DNA from: Mycolicibacterium frederiksbergense | Lineage (GTDB): Bacteria; Actinomycetota; Actinomycetes; Mycobacteriales; Mycobacteriaceae | Assembly: GCF_029893345.1 (NCBI RefSeq) | Contig: NZ_JARXVE010000003.1 | Span: forward strand, 558,001 to 622,000 | Length of the DNA: 64,000 nt | Direction of reading: 5' to 3' | In this document: piece by piece, positions 26,625 to 37,357 of the stretch | Layout: every line of letters starts with the position of its first letter | Position numbering within the stretch: position 1 is the first letter of the stretch | Made by a program: the position numbers and the translations under genes | The notes under the pieces: model-generated | What the model was told of the DNA's origin: nothing | The model's input: the letters and a program-made list of their open reading frames with translations, nothing else | The model's database searches: none

Positions 26625-26826
26625 ATCTGATTCGGACTAGCAAACTTTAAGGTTGACGCCGCAGCCGCGGCCCACGCGGGGAACGCCGATCCGGCTCGGG
26701 ATTAGCAACGAGCTTGTGCGGCAACGGCGTTGGCTGTGAACGCAGGTCGCACGAAAAGTGGTTACGCTGGCGTTCTGTGTGCCGGTCGGCGCAAGGGGTG
26801 GGGACAATGACGGGAGCAACGCGAGG

Positions 26827-27354
26827 GTGACCGAAAAGCCGCCAACCGCAGCGATGACGTGGCTGATGGCCCGTACCGAGGGGTCAGCGCGGCTGTGGAA
26901 AACGGAGCCCGGGGAGATGGCCGCTGCACTGCCATGGATGCGCGCGACGGTGACCCACCTCGTTGCGCTCCATGGCGGCATCCTTTCTGCCGGGCGGGCC
27001 GGCTGCGACAGTTTCGCGGCCACCTTCGGCCGCGCGTCCGACGCGGTGGCCTGCGCGCTGTACCTGCAATTGGCTGGGCTGGATCCGTTCGCGTTATGCA
27101 TCGGCGTGCACAGCGGCGACACCGGAGCCGTGCTGCTGCGCGACATCGCGCACGGCGGGCAGACCCTGATCGCGGGCACGACCGCCACCTCGGCCGCCGA
27201 CCGTCTGCCCTCGAAAACGACGCTGAAGTGCCTTGGCAGCCACCGCACGGCAGACCCGCAGCGTCAGGAGCCGCTGCTGCAGCTGTGCCACCCCGGACTG
27301 CCCCGGCCCCTATACGTGCCGAATGCCGTTCTCGCCGAACACCTGGTGAATTAG
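26827..27354 (+). CDS. degenerate class III adenylyl cyclase-like domain protein
   Basis: A 175-residue protein from GTG 26827 behind GGGAG. It corresponds to the N-terminal cyclase homology domain of the large mycobacterial cyclase/ATPase/LuxR regulators: LMARTEGSARLW in place of the usual TDVEGSTRLW, then GRASDAVACALYLQL, CIGVHSGD and DIAHGGQTLIAGTT. The first metal-binding Asp is replaced (ART for TDV) and the ATPase and LuxR parts are absent. It is probably catalytically dead, either a stand-alone sensor remnant or a decaying fragment. Confidence 0.7.
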   Translation: MTEKPPTAAMTWLMARTEGSARLWKTEPGEMAAALPWMRATVTHLVALHGGILSAGRAGCDSFAATFGRASDAVACALYLQLAGLDPFALCIGVHSGDTGAVLLRDIAHGGQTLIAGTTATSAADRLPSKTTLKCLGSHRTADPQRQEPLLQLCHPGLPRPLYVPNAVLAEHLVN

Positions 27355-27363
27355 CGGCCCGGT

Positions 27364-28443
27364 TCAGTTGAAGGCGAGCCAGCTGGGCAGCGCCCGCTCC
27401 CGGGAATCGCACAGCACCTGACGGGTGTCGCAGTTCCCGCGGGGTGATCCCGCACCGCTCCACATGCCGCCGGTGTCGCGGCGCAACACGATCGCCGACG
27501 AACCACCGCCGTCGAGCAGCACGGCATTGTCGGCGCCCAGGCCGCGGAACAGGTCCTGGATGTTGTCGGGGGTGTAGCTGCCGCCCTGGAAGACGAAGAG
27601 CTGATCGGCGGCCCGGTTGTAGCCGACGGCGGTGCGCGCGGCGCTGGGACCGTTGTCGTTGAGCTGACCGGTGTCCCCGGGCGCCAGTAGTCCGATCCCG
27701 GCCACCGCCACGAACCGGGCGTTCTGATCGAGCAGTCGCTGGATCACCGGGGAAGCCGCGTCATAGTCGTTGGGGCCCTTGGGCATCACCATGTAGGGCG
27801 CGCCACCGGCCGGAAGAATCATGGTGGCCAGCGCCGACCAGCGTTCGTCACCGCCGGACAGCCCCTGCTTGCCGGCGTAGGCCAACGTGCCGGTGGCCGC
27901 GAGATTGGCCCGGCCCTGACCGCGGGTGTTGTCCACGTAGGCGCCCAGCGGGGAGGAGCACTTGGTATCGCGCCAGGAGCCGCCCTGCTGCCCGCGGACG
28001 TCGAAGAAGTTGGCGTTGACCGCGATGGTCGGCTGTCCCATCACCTGCCAAGCCGCAAGGGGTGCATAGGTTTCCGAGGCTTGCCAGAGCCCTTCGCCGG
28101 TGCGCGCGCCGGGGGTGCGTTCGCAGCGCGACTGATAGCCCTGATGGGTGTCGACCAGTAGCCGCGGGCTGAGTCGGCTGGAGGCGTTCTTCATGGCCAT
28201 CAGGTGGCCGCCGTTGTTCAGCGTGTAGGCGCGGCCGTCGGCGGCCAGGAAGGGCGCGGCGAACTGGCCACCGAAGTTGTAGACGAGGTAGGCGCCCTTG
28301 GTGTTGGCGATCGCCCCGAGCAGCAGCGACCTGGCGTCCTCGGCGCGTGCCACCGGGGAACCGCTGGTGGCCACGGCAGCGCAGACGGCGACGGTGGCGA
28401 CACCCGCGACCGCGCGTTGGAGGAGTTTTGCCAGGCCAGGCAC
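27364..28443 (-). CDS. secreted phosphodiester glycosidase family protein (NAGPA/DUF2233)
   Basis: A 359-residue exported protein. GTG 28443 is chosen because a consensus promoter (TTGACA, then TAATGT) ends seven bases before it, giving a leaderless transcript and a clean signal peptide (LLQRAVAGVATVAVCAAVAT, cleavage near ARA/ED). The mature protein has the NAGPA motifs: AVNANFFDVRGQQGG near the middle and DNAVLLDGGGSSAIVLRR near the C-terminus. The family cleaves sugar phosphodiesters and in bacteria acts on the cell envelope. Four Cys could form disulfides. Confidence 0.82.
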   Translation of the reverse strand: MPGLAKLLQRAVAGVATVAVCAAVATSGSPVARAEDARSLLLGAIANTKGAYLVYNFGGQFAAPFLAADGRAYTLNNGGHLMAMKNASSRLSPRLLVDTHQGYQSRCERTPGARTGEGLWQASETYAPLAAWQVMGQPTIAVNANFFDVRGQQGGSWRDTKCSSPLGAYVDNTRGQGRANLAATGTLAYAGKQGLSGGDERWSALATMILPAGGAPYMVMPKGPNDYDAASPVIQRLLDQNARFVAVAGIGLLAPGDTGQLNDNGPSAARTAVGYNRAADQLFVFQGGSYTPDNIQDLFRGLGADNAVLLDGGGSSAIVLRRDTGGMWSGAGSPRGNCDTRQVLCDSRERALPSWLAFN

Positions 28444-28450
28444 GAAGTAC

Positions 28451-28478
28451 ACATTAACCACACAGGAAACTCTGTCAA
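28451..28478 (-). promoter_or_regulatory. leaderless promoter of the phosphodiester glycosidase gene
   Basis: On the minus strand TTGACA (28478-28473) and TAATGT (28456-28451) are separated by 16 bp. The predicted start of transcription falls at or next to GTG 28443, seven bases after the -10 element. Confidence 0.5.
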
Positions 28479-28529
28479 CATTCGTAACAGCCTGGTCACG
28501 ATCGGATACCGGACGTGCCAACGATTTTG

Positions 28530-30917
<2,388 letters not shown>

Positions 30918-30920
30918 TGG

Positions 30921-31339
30921 CTAGGACAACTCCTGAATCCGGATCATGGTGCCTGCGGGATCGCGGACGGCGCAGTCCCGGACGCCATAGGGTTGTTCGG
31001 TCGGTTCCTGGACGATCTCGGTGTCTGTGGCCTGCAGTTTCTGGAACGTGGCGTCGAGGTCCTTGGTGGCCAGCACGATGATGGCGTAGGTGCCTTTGGC
31101 CATCATCTCGGCGATCAGGCGGCGCTCGTCGTCGGTGATGCCCGGGTCGACGGCAGGCGGATGCAGGACGATCGAGGTGCCGGGTTGGCCGGGCGGGCCG
31201 ACGGTGATCCAACGCATCTTGCCGCCCCCGACATCCAGTCGAACCTCGAAGCCGAGCACGTCCCGGTAGAACGCCAGCGACTCTTCCGGATCGTCGTGGG
31301 GCAGGAACGTGTTGTGAATGGTGATGTCGGTGTCGTTCG

Positions 31340-31343
<4 letters not shown>
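30921..31343 (-). CDS. VOC (glyoxalase/bleomycin-resistance) family protein
   Basis: A 140-residue protein with two beta-alpha-beta-beta-beta modules: HNTFLPHDDPEESLAFYRDV at residues 9-28, and a second module ending GVRDCAVRDPAGTMIRIQEL. Proteins of this type bind metal and either sequester drugs or process small electrophiles. It overlaps the AraC regulator gene by 4 bp and lies directly before the UvrA-like gene, fitting a stress or drug-response operon. Confidence 0.88.
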
Positions 31344-31783
<440 letters not shown>

Positions 31784-31810
31784 ATGCGTGATGGTACGGG
31801 ACTAGCATCA

Positions 31811-31833
31811 TCCAATAATTCATGGAATAGTGT
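31811..31833 (+). promoter_or_regulatory. operator shared with the ArsR gene, before the MFS genes
   Basis: TCCAATAATTCATGGAATAG and the bases after it match the palindrome upstream of the ArsR-rhodanese gene (34996-35017) in the core TTCATGGAATA. The core has arms ATTC and GAAT around ATG. It overlaps a possible -10 (TAGTGT, 31828-31833) that lies five bases before ATG 31839, where a repressor would block transcription. Confidence 0.5.
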
Positions 31834-31838
31834 TTAAT

Positions 31839-33125
31839 ATGACGACCTCGACCTACCCCCGCCACGTCCGGCTTGGCCTGCGGGAGAATTGGCTGCAGTT
31901 CACCCTGCTGGTGGTCGTCAACGTCTGTGTCGGCGCGCTCGTCGGGCTGGAGCGCACCACCGTGCCGCTCATCGGCACCGAAACCTTCGGCCTCACCAAC
32001 GATCTGGCCGTGTTCTCGTTCATCATCGCCTTCGGTGTCACCAAGGCGATGACCAATCTCGCCGCCGGCGCGCTCACCGCCCGGTTCCGGCGCAAGCAGC
32101 TGTTGCTGGCCGGCTGGCTCGTCGGCATCCCGGTGCCGTTCATGCTGGCCTGGGGGCCGTCCTGGGGCTGGATCGTCGCGGCAAACGTGCTGCTGGGACT
32201 GAACCAGGGCCTGGCCTGGTCCATGACGGTCAATATGAAGATCGACCTGGTCGGCCCCGAGAGGCGTGGCCTGGCAACCGGACTCAACGAGGCCGCGGGT
32301 TACGTGGCCGTCGGCGCGACCGCGCTGTTGACCGGCTACCTGGCGAGCGCATACGGGTTGCGGCCGGCGCCCGAGCTCATCGGTGTGGTGTTCGTGCTGG
32401 CCGGGCTCGGCCTGTCGCTGGTGGTGCGCGACACCGCCGCCCACGTCGAACTCGAACTTGCCAACCATCCCCGGCCTGCGCCGGTCGGCGACACCGGGCT
32501 TCGCGCCATCTTCGCCAGGACCAGTTGGGGCGACCGTAGTCTGCGCGGCGCCAGCCAGGCCGGGCTGATCAACAACCTCAACGACGGCCTGACCTGGGGA
32601 GTGTTCCCGCTGCTGTTCAGCAACTACGGGCTGGGACTGGCCGCAATCGGGCTGATCAAAGGCCTCTACCCGCTGCTGTGGGGGCTGGGCCAGATCCCCA
32701 CTGGTCATCTGGCCGACCGGATCGGGCGCAAACCGCTGATCGTCACCGGGATGCTGGTGCAGGCCGGTGGGTTCGTGCTGGCGCTGGCATTGCTGCACTG
32801 GCCCTTGCTGGCCGGTATCACGTCGGCCATCGCGCTCGGCCTCGGCACCGCCATGGTGTACCCGGCCCTGATCGCGGTGGTGTCCGACCACGCGCATCCC
32901 AGTTGGCGGCCCAATGCTCTTGGTACCTACCGGTTCTGGCGTGACATCGGCTACGCCGTGGGCGCATTGGTGGCCGGTGCGGTCGCCAACTGGCTCGGGC
33001 TGCAGGCGGCCGTCGTCGTTGCCGGAGTGCTGACGGCGGCATCCGGGGTACTGGCCGCGCGGTGGATCACCGATCGCCCCGCGGACGACGACCCGGCAGA
33101 CGATAAGGCAGTATCCGGGGCATGA
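31839..33125 (+). CDS. MFS transporter (first of a pair)
   Basis: A 428-residue major facilitator with about 12 membrane segments. It has an N-terminal domain with a loop 2-3 region (TARFRRKQLLLAGWLVG), a central cytoplasmic linker (about residues 205-235, VELELANHPRPAPVG) and a second-half motif GHLADRIGRKPLIVTG, the typical MFS motif A. An exporter role is likely. It starts at ATG 31839, probably leaderless, and overlaps the second MFS gene by 4 bp. The ArsR-like operator in front suggests induction by the signal sensed by the regulator at 34320. Confidence 0.87.
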   Translation: MTTSTYPRHVRLGLRENWLQFTLLVVVNVCVGALVGLERTTVPLIGTETFGLTNDLAVFSFIIAFGVTKAMTNLAAGALTARFRRKQLLLAGWLVGIPVPFMLAWGPSWGWIVAANVLLGLNQGLAWSMTVNMKIDLVGPERRGLATGLNEAAGYVAVGATALLTGYLASAYGLRPAPELIGVVFVLAGLGLSLVVRDTAAHVELELANHPRPAPVGDTGLRAIFARTSWGDRSLRGASQAGLINNLNDGLTWGVFPLLFSNYGLGLAAIGLIKGLYPLLWGLGQIPTGHLADRIGRKPLIVTGMLVQAGGFVLALALLHWPLLAGITSAIALGLGTAMVYPALIAVVSDHAHPSWRPNALGTYRFWRDIGYAVGALVAGAVANWLGLQAAVVVAGVLTAASGVLAARWITDRPADDDPADDKAVSGA

Positions 33126-34336
33126 CCGTGACGACCGACGTCGCTGCGTTGCAGCGCCGCACCCTGCGGGTGCTGGTAGCCGCACAGGTGTTCAGTGGGG
33201 CCGGTCTGGCCGCCGGGGTCACCGTCGGCGCATTGCTGGCCCAGGACATGCTCGGCTCTGCCGGGTGGGCGGGGATCCCCAGTGCGCTCTTCACTTTCGG
33301 TTCGGCGGTCGCGGCGGTCACGGTGGGCCGGCTGTCTCAGCGTTATGGGCGCCGCCCGGGCTTGGCCGCCGGTTATGCCGCCGGAGCGGTGGGCAGCGTG
33401 GCGATCATCATCGCGGCCGTGCTCGGCAACATCCCGTTGCTTTTCGCTGCGCTGCTGGTCTACGGCTCGGGTACCGCCACCAACCTGCAGGCCCGGTATG
33501 CGGGCGCCGATCTGGCCCACCCCGACCACCGGGCGCGGGCGATCAGCACGGTACTGGTGGCCACCACCCTGGGAGCGGTGGCCGGCCCCAATCTGGTTGA
33601 CGTCCTTGGTGGTTTCGCCGAGACGATCGGTGTTCCCAGGCTGGCCGGTCCGTTCCTGTTGGCGGCGGTGGCCTACGGGGCGGCGGCGGTGGTGATTGCC
33701 ACGTTGCTGCGACCCGATCCACTGCGGGTGGCCGCGACGCTGCCGGAGTCCGGCGAGGATGGCACCCGCGACGAACCGCAAAGCCGCCGTTGGCCGCCCG
33801 CCGTCATCGCCGGAGCCACGGTCATGATGCTCACTCAGCTGGTAATGGTCTCGCTGATGACGATGACCCCGGTGCACATGCGTGACCACCACCACGGCCT
33901 GTCCGCCGCCGGTCTGGTGATCTCCGTCCACATCGCCGCGATGTACTTGCCCGCACCGATTTCGGGTGCCCTGGTCGACCGTTACGGTGCGACGGTCGTC
34001 GGTGTCCTTGCCGCCGTGGTGCTTGTCGCGGCAGGAGTGACCGCAGCCCTGGTGCCGCCGCATTCGGTGCCGGCGTTGTCGATCGCCTTGGCGCTGTTGG
34101 GCTTTGGCTGGAGCCTCGGACTGGTTGCCGGCACCACCGCCATCGCCGACCACACTCCGGTGGCCACTCGCGCGGCCACCCAGGGTGCCGTGGATCTGGG
34201 CGTGGCGGTCGCCGGTGCCGTGGGCGGGCTGCTGTCCGGATTGATCGTCGCGGCGGTGGGCTACTCGATGCTCGGCGTGTTCGGGGCCGTGGCGGCCGCG
34301 GCAATCGTGGTGCCGCTGCTCATGACCCGACGCTGA
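33122..34336 (+). CDS. MFS transporter (second of a pair)
   Basis: A 404-residue major facilitator from ATG 33122 in an ATGA overlap with the first transporter. It has about 12 membrane segments, with motif A-like VGRLSQRYGRRPGLAAGYA in the first half and SGALVDRYGATVVGVLAAVV in the second. Two different MFS proteins in one transcript are unusual and could act on related substrates. Its end overlaps the convergent ArsR-rhodanese gene by 17 bp. Confidence 0.87.
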   Translation: MTVTTDVAALQRRTLRVLVAAQVFSGAGLAAGVTVGALLAQDMLGSAGWAGIPSALFTFGSAVAAVTVGRLSQRYGRRPGLAAGYAAGAVGSVAIIIAAVLGNIPLLFAALLVYGSGTATNLQARYAGADLAHPDHRARAISTVLVATTLGAVAGPNLVDVLGGFAETIGVPRLAGPFLLAAVAYGAAAVVIATLLRPDPLRVAATLPESGEDGTRDEPQSRRWPPAVIAGATVMMLTQLVMVSLMTMTPVHMRDHHHGLSAAGLVISVHIAAMYLPAPISGALVDRYGATVVGVLAAVVLVAAGVTAALVPPHSVPALSIALALLGFGWSLGLVAGTTAIADHTPVATRAATQGAVDLGVAVAGAVGGLLSGLIVAAVGYSMLGVFGAVAAAAIVVPLLMTRR

Positions 34337-34982
34337 CCGGGTTGCCGGACAGGCGCCATTCCAGCATGCCGTCGTTCAACTGGACCGCGCGGCGTCCGTC
34401 GGCGGTCAGGGTCCGCACCGCGTCATAGGCGAACGCGCAATACTCACCCCGGCAATACACCACGATATCGGCGTCCGTTGGCAATTCGGAGATCCGGTCG
34501 GGCAGTTCGTCGACCGGGATGGACACCGCACCCGGAATGTGACCGGCCGCGAATTCCTCGGCCGGGCGCACATCGAGGACCAGGACGTCGTCGGTGTCGA
34601 GATGGCCCCGCAGATCGTCGGGGCTCACCCCTGGCCCGGCCGGTACACCGAGATAGGCGTCGCGCGCGGCGCCCACCTCGGCCTGGTGGCGGTTGGCGAC
34701 GGTGCGCAGCAGGGCGAGTAGTTGGGCGACATCGTCGCCGGCCAGTCGGTAGAAGATCTTCACGCCGTCGCGGCGGGTGTCGACGAATCCCGCCTGTTTG
34801 AGCACCTGTAGGTGCGACGAGGCGGTGGTGAGGTTCAAACCGGCCGCCCGGGCGAGGGCTTCGACGCTGCGCTCACCCTGGCTGAGCAGGTCCAGCAGCT
34901 CCAGTCTGCTGGCGTGCGCCAGCGCTTTGCCGCTGATGGCGAACGCCTCGTACAGACGGGTTTTGGCTGGTGAGCGGTCCAT
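34320..34982 (-). CDS. ArsR regulator fused to a rhodanese domain (Rv0324-like)
   Basis: A 220-residue fusion. Residues about 10-100 are an ArsR winged helix (ASRLELLDLLSQGERSVEAL, NLTTASSHLQVLKQAGFVDT). Residues about 115-215 are a rhodanese domain with active-site loop VVYCRGEYCAFA carrying the catalytic Cys. The combination suggests sensing of sulfur, persulfide or oxidant signals, as proposed for the mycobacterial Rv0324 type. ATG 34982 looks leaderless, with TAAAAT (34994-34989) six bases upstream and a 22-bp palindrome just behind it, so it is probably autoregulated. Confidence 0.9.
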   Translation of the reverse strand: MDRSPAKTRLYEAFAISGKALAHASRLELLDLLSQGERSVEALARAAGLNLTTASSHLQVLKQAGFVDTRRDGVKIFYRLAGDDVAQLLALLRTVANRHQAEVGAARDAYLGVPAGPGVSPDDLRGHLDTDDVLVLDVRPAEEFAAGHIPGAVSIPVDELPDRISELPTDADIVVYCRGEYCAFAYDAVRTLTADGRRAVQLNDGMLEWRLSGNPVSVGS

Positions 34983-34995
34983 CGCCCCATTTTAT

Positions 34996-35017
34996 CCGAA
35001 ATTTCATGGAATATCGG
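34996..35017 (-). promoter_or_regulatory. ArsR autoregulatory operator
   Basis: A 22-bp palindrome running from CCGAAATTTC to GAATATCGG with 18 of 22 symmetric matches, centred on CATG. It occupies the -35/spacer zone of the leaderless arsR promoter (-10 TAAAAT at 34994-34989). A related site precedes the MFS pair. Confidence 0.55.
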
Positions 35018-35046
35018 GTGGGATGTTGGGCACGGCGCCTGCGCAG

Positions 35047-35772
35047 CTATGCCCCGGTCAGGCTCGCGTTCATCTCCCAGATCAGCACCTCGGCCGGACT
35101 ATCGGTCGAGGCGTCGGCCACGATGCGCTGGCCACCCGAATCGGTGAGCCGGGCGGCGTCCCCGGCGCTGACCGGTCCGGAACCTTCCAGCGTGACCCCG
35201 CCCCGGGCGACGAACAGATGGACATAGCGGGCCTCCGGCAGCTCGACCGAGTCTCCGGGCTGCAGCCGGGCGCCGTAGAGGGTGGCGTTGCGGTTGTGCA
35301 GCGTGACGGCCGCGTCGACGGCGCCCGAGGCGATCGGAGCCAGGGTATTGGCCAGCTCGATCTCCTGCTGTTGATAGCCCGGCGTCACTCCGGTGGTATC
35401 CGGGACGATCCACATCTGAACGAAATGCACGGGCTCACTGGATGATCCGTTCATCTCGGAATGCTGGACCCCGGTACCCGCCGACATCCGCTGCGCCAGG
35501 CCCGGATAGATCACGCCGGTGTTGCCCATCGAATCCGTGTGCGCCAGCTGACCGGACAACACCCAGGTGACGATCTCCATGTCGCGGTGCGGATGGGTGC
35601 CAAACCCGGCGCCCGGGGCGACGATGTCGTCGTTGTTCACCAGCAGCAGGCCGTGGTGGGTGTTGGCCGGGTCGTAGTAGTCGGCGAACGAGAACGAATG
35701 CCGCGATTGCAGCCAATCGGTGATGCTGACACCGCGGTCGTCAGAGCGCCGGATATCGACCGTCGGAGCCAT
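35047..35772 (-). CDS. pirin family protein (Rv0181c-like)
   Basis: A 241-residue bicupin. The metal site is visible as GTHPHRDMEIVTWVLSG (two His near residues 59-61) and GTGVQHSEMNGS (His and Glu near 103-106). Bacterial pirins of the YhaK/YhhW type bind iron or nickel; some have quercetin 2,3-dioxygenase activity or act as redox sensors. ATG 35772. Synteny suggests Rv0181c, which lies next to sigG in M. tuberculosis, whereas here about 5 kb separates them. Confidence 0.9.
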   Translation of the reverse strand: MAPTVDIRRSDDRGVSITDWLQSRHSFSFADYYDPANTHHGLLLVNNDDIVAPGAGFGTHPHRDMEIVTWVLSGQLAHTDSMGNTGVIYPGLAQRMSAGTGVQHSEMNGSSSEPVHFVQMWIVPDTTGVTPGYQQQEIELANTLAPIASGAVDAAVTLHNRNATLYGARLQPGDSVELPEARYVHLFVARGGVTLEGSGPVSAGDAARLTDSGGQRIVADASTDSPAEVLIWEMNASLTGA

Positions 35773-35833
35773 ACCCGTCAGCCTACTGACGGGCCGAGCT
35801 AACCACCCGGTAGTTCGTGCTTAGTCTGTTCGG

Positions 35834-36610
35834 GTGGATATCAATGGAGCTAGCGCCATCGTCACCGGTGGCGCATCAGGTATCGGTGCGGCTACCGCCC
35901 GCCAATTGGCCGCCAAGGGAGCCCGCGTCGTCGTGGCCGACCTGCAGGCAGACAAGGGCGAGGCCCTCGCCAAGGAGATCGGTGGCGTCTTCGCCAGCGT
36001 CGACGTCACCAGCACCGAACAGATCGAGGCAGCGGTCAACAAGGCAGCCGAACTCGGCCCGCTGCGCGCCCTGGTGAACTCGGCTGGCATCGGCTGGGCC
36101 CAGCGCACCATCGGCAAGGACGGCGAGTTCGCGTCCGCGCACAACCTGGACGCCTACAAGAAGGTGCTGGCGATCAACCTGGTCGGCACCTTCGACTGCA
36201 TCCGGCTGGCTGCCACCGCGATGAGCCGCAACGAGCTCACCGACACCGGCGAGCGCGGCGCGATCGTCAACATGACCAGCGTCGCGGCTTTCGACGGCCA
36301 GATCGGCCAGGCGGCCTACTCGTCGTCCAAGGGCGGCGTGGTCGGGTTGACCCTGCCGGTGGCCCGTGACCTGTCCGCGGCTGGCATCCGGGTCAACACC
36401 GTCGCCCCCGGCCTGATCGACACCCCGATCTACGGGGAAGGCGAAGCCTCCGAGGCTTTCAAGGCCAAGCTGGGTGAATCGGTGCTGTTCCCGCACCGCC
36501 TCGGCAAGCCCGAGGAACTGGCCTCGATGGTCATCGAGCTGATCACCAACTCGTACATGAACGCCGAGGTGGTCCGCGTCGACGGCGGCATCCGGATGCC
36601 ACCCAAGTAA
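35834..36610 (+). CDS. short-chain dehydrogenase/reductase, HSD10-like
   Basis: A 258-residue classical SDR. The cofactor motif TGGASGIG is at residues 11-18, Asp after the second strand (VVVADLQAD) favours NAD, NSAG follows, the catalytic Ser is in [11 protein letters not shown] and the active-site YSSSKGG supplies Tyr and Lys. The long insertion and overall pattern resemble type II 3-hydroxyacyl-CoA dehydrogenases (HSD17B10), so beta-oxidation is a likely role. GTG 35834 sits six bases after TAGTCT and is probably leaderless. Confidence 0.88.
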   Translation: MDINGASAIVTGGASGIGAATARQLAAKGARVVVADLQADKGEALAKEIGGVFASVDVTSTEQIEAAVNKAAELGPLRALVNSAGIGWAQRTIGKDGEFASAHNLDAYKKVLAINLVGTFDCIRLAATAMSRNELTDTGERGAIVNMTSVAAFDGQIGQAAYSSSKGGVVGLTLPVARDLSAAGIRVNTVAPGLIDTPIYGEGEASEAFKAKLGESVLFPHRLGKPEELASMVIELITNSYMNAEVVRVDGGIRMPPK

Positions 36611-36638
36611 CCTTCCCTGCTTAGGCATTAGTCAGATC

Positions 36639-36680
36639 ACGCAAACGCTCGGCTGGATATTCCAGTCGAGCGTTTTGCGT
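36639..36680 (+). terminator. strong hairpin terminator after the SDR gene
   Basis: Arms ACGCAAACGCTCGGCTGGA and TCCAGTCGAGCGTTTTGCGT pair over 19 bases with one bulge and one G-T pair. It starts about 28 bp after the SDR stop. Confidence 0.75.
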
Positions 36681-36738
36681 GCCGGCCCCTTTCCCCAAAG
36701 GCGTTGGCGTAGCGGGGCGGCGGTTCGTGGACGCAAAA

Positions 36739-36793
36739 AAGTACTCCCCGGCGACGGAACCGAATTTCTCGGTCCAACTTCCGGGGAGTACTT
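36739..36793 (-). terminator. hairpin terminator with T-tract for the small secreted protein gene
   Basis: AAGTACTCCCCGG (36739-36751) pairs perfectly with CCGGGGAGTACTT (36781-36793), and an inner ACCGA/TCGGT stem lies in the loop. Read on the minus strand the hairpin ends in TTTTTT, a classical intrinsic terminator lying just past the stop at 36817. Confidence 0.8.
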
Positions 36794-36816
36794 CAGTGTG
36801 ATTGCGATGCGCCGGG

Positions 36817-37125
36817 TCAGCATTTGAGCGAGACGTACACCGTGGTGATGGTCTGCAGGTTGGGCACACCGGTGAGGGGGTTGCCGGTGGGCAGGGGGTG
36901 TGTCCGCACCGGGCTGATGGATGTCACCGAACACTGATTCATCCGGCCGTTGCCGGTCTTGCTGACGATCACCCGGTTCCCGTCGGCCTGTAGACGTGCG
37001 ATGGTCTCCGCCGCTGAGGTGTCTCCGGTCGGTGCGGCGCTGGCCACTCCGGATCCGATGGCCAGTGCCAGGCCGGCTGCGATGGCTAATCCTGCTGCTG
37101 CTGCTGCGATTGCATTGTGCTTCAT
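36817..37125 (-). CDS. small secreted protein, 102 residues
   Basis: ATG 37125 is preceded by AAGGAG. A signal peptide (MKHNAIAAAAAGLAIAAGLA onward) is cleaved near ASA/AP at about residue 30. The mature 72 residues contain AETIARLQADGNRVIVSKTG and two Cys, one in NQCSV and one at the very C-terminus (YVSLKC), which could form a disulfide. Small secreted proteins of this look are common in mycobacteria; function unknown. It is transcribed from a consensus promoter with an operator in its spacer, divergent from the aldolase operon that carries the same operator. Confidence 0.82.
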   Translation of the reverse strand: MKHNAIAAAAAGLAIAAGLALAIGSGVASAAPTGDTSAAETIARLQADGNRVIVSKTGNGRMNQCSVTSISPVRTHPLPTGNPLTGVPNLQTITTVYVSLKC

Positions 37126-37174
37126 CTTGCACTCCTTACTTCTTTCTCTTGACCTCTCGTTGTTTACGATGTCA

Positions 37175-37204
37175 ACTATAGGACACAAAGTGTCCTGTAG
37201 TCAA
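37175..37204 (-). promoter_or_regulatory. promoter with operator in spacer, small secreted protein gene
   Basis: On the minus strand TTGACT (37204-37199) and TATAGT (37180-37175) are 18 bp apart. The perfect 17-bp palindrome AGGACACAAAGTGTCCT (37180-37196) fills the spacer. The predicted leader to ATG 37125 is about 43 bases. Confidence 0.7.
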
Positions 37205-37279
37205 CTAGGCCGGCCCGGAGTGATCCGCGTGGAGGTGGTTGGGCTCGCTGCGCCAGTGTGCCTGCATGCGTCAATGCCC

Positions 37280-37309
37280 TTGACGACATGACATCTTGTG
37301 TCCTACTGT
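37280..37309 (+). promoter_or_regulatory. promoter with operator in spacer, aldolase operon
   Basis: TTGACG (37280-37285) and TACTGT (37304-37309) are 18 bp apart. The spacer holds ATGACATCTTGTGTCCT (37288-37304), which matches 14 of 17 positions of the palindrome in the divergent promoter. The two 30-bp promoter-operator units are 24/30 identical. Confidence 0.65.
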
Positions 37310-37357
37310 CTCAATCAGTGTCATAGTCAAGTTTCTTTCCGCGAAAGGCGATTTCAG

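Noticed and set aside
26637..26760. Possible small minus-strand gene ending in GVNLKVC
   Set aside because: The C-terminus resembles a small secreted protein end, but no start with a signal peptide exists and the rest is antisense to the cyclase-like gene.
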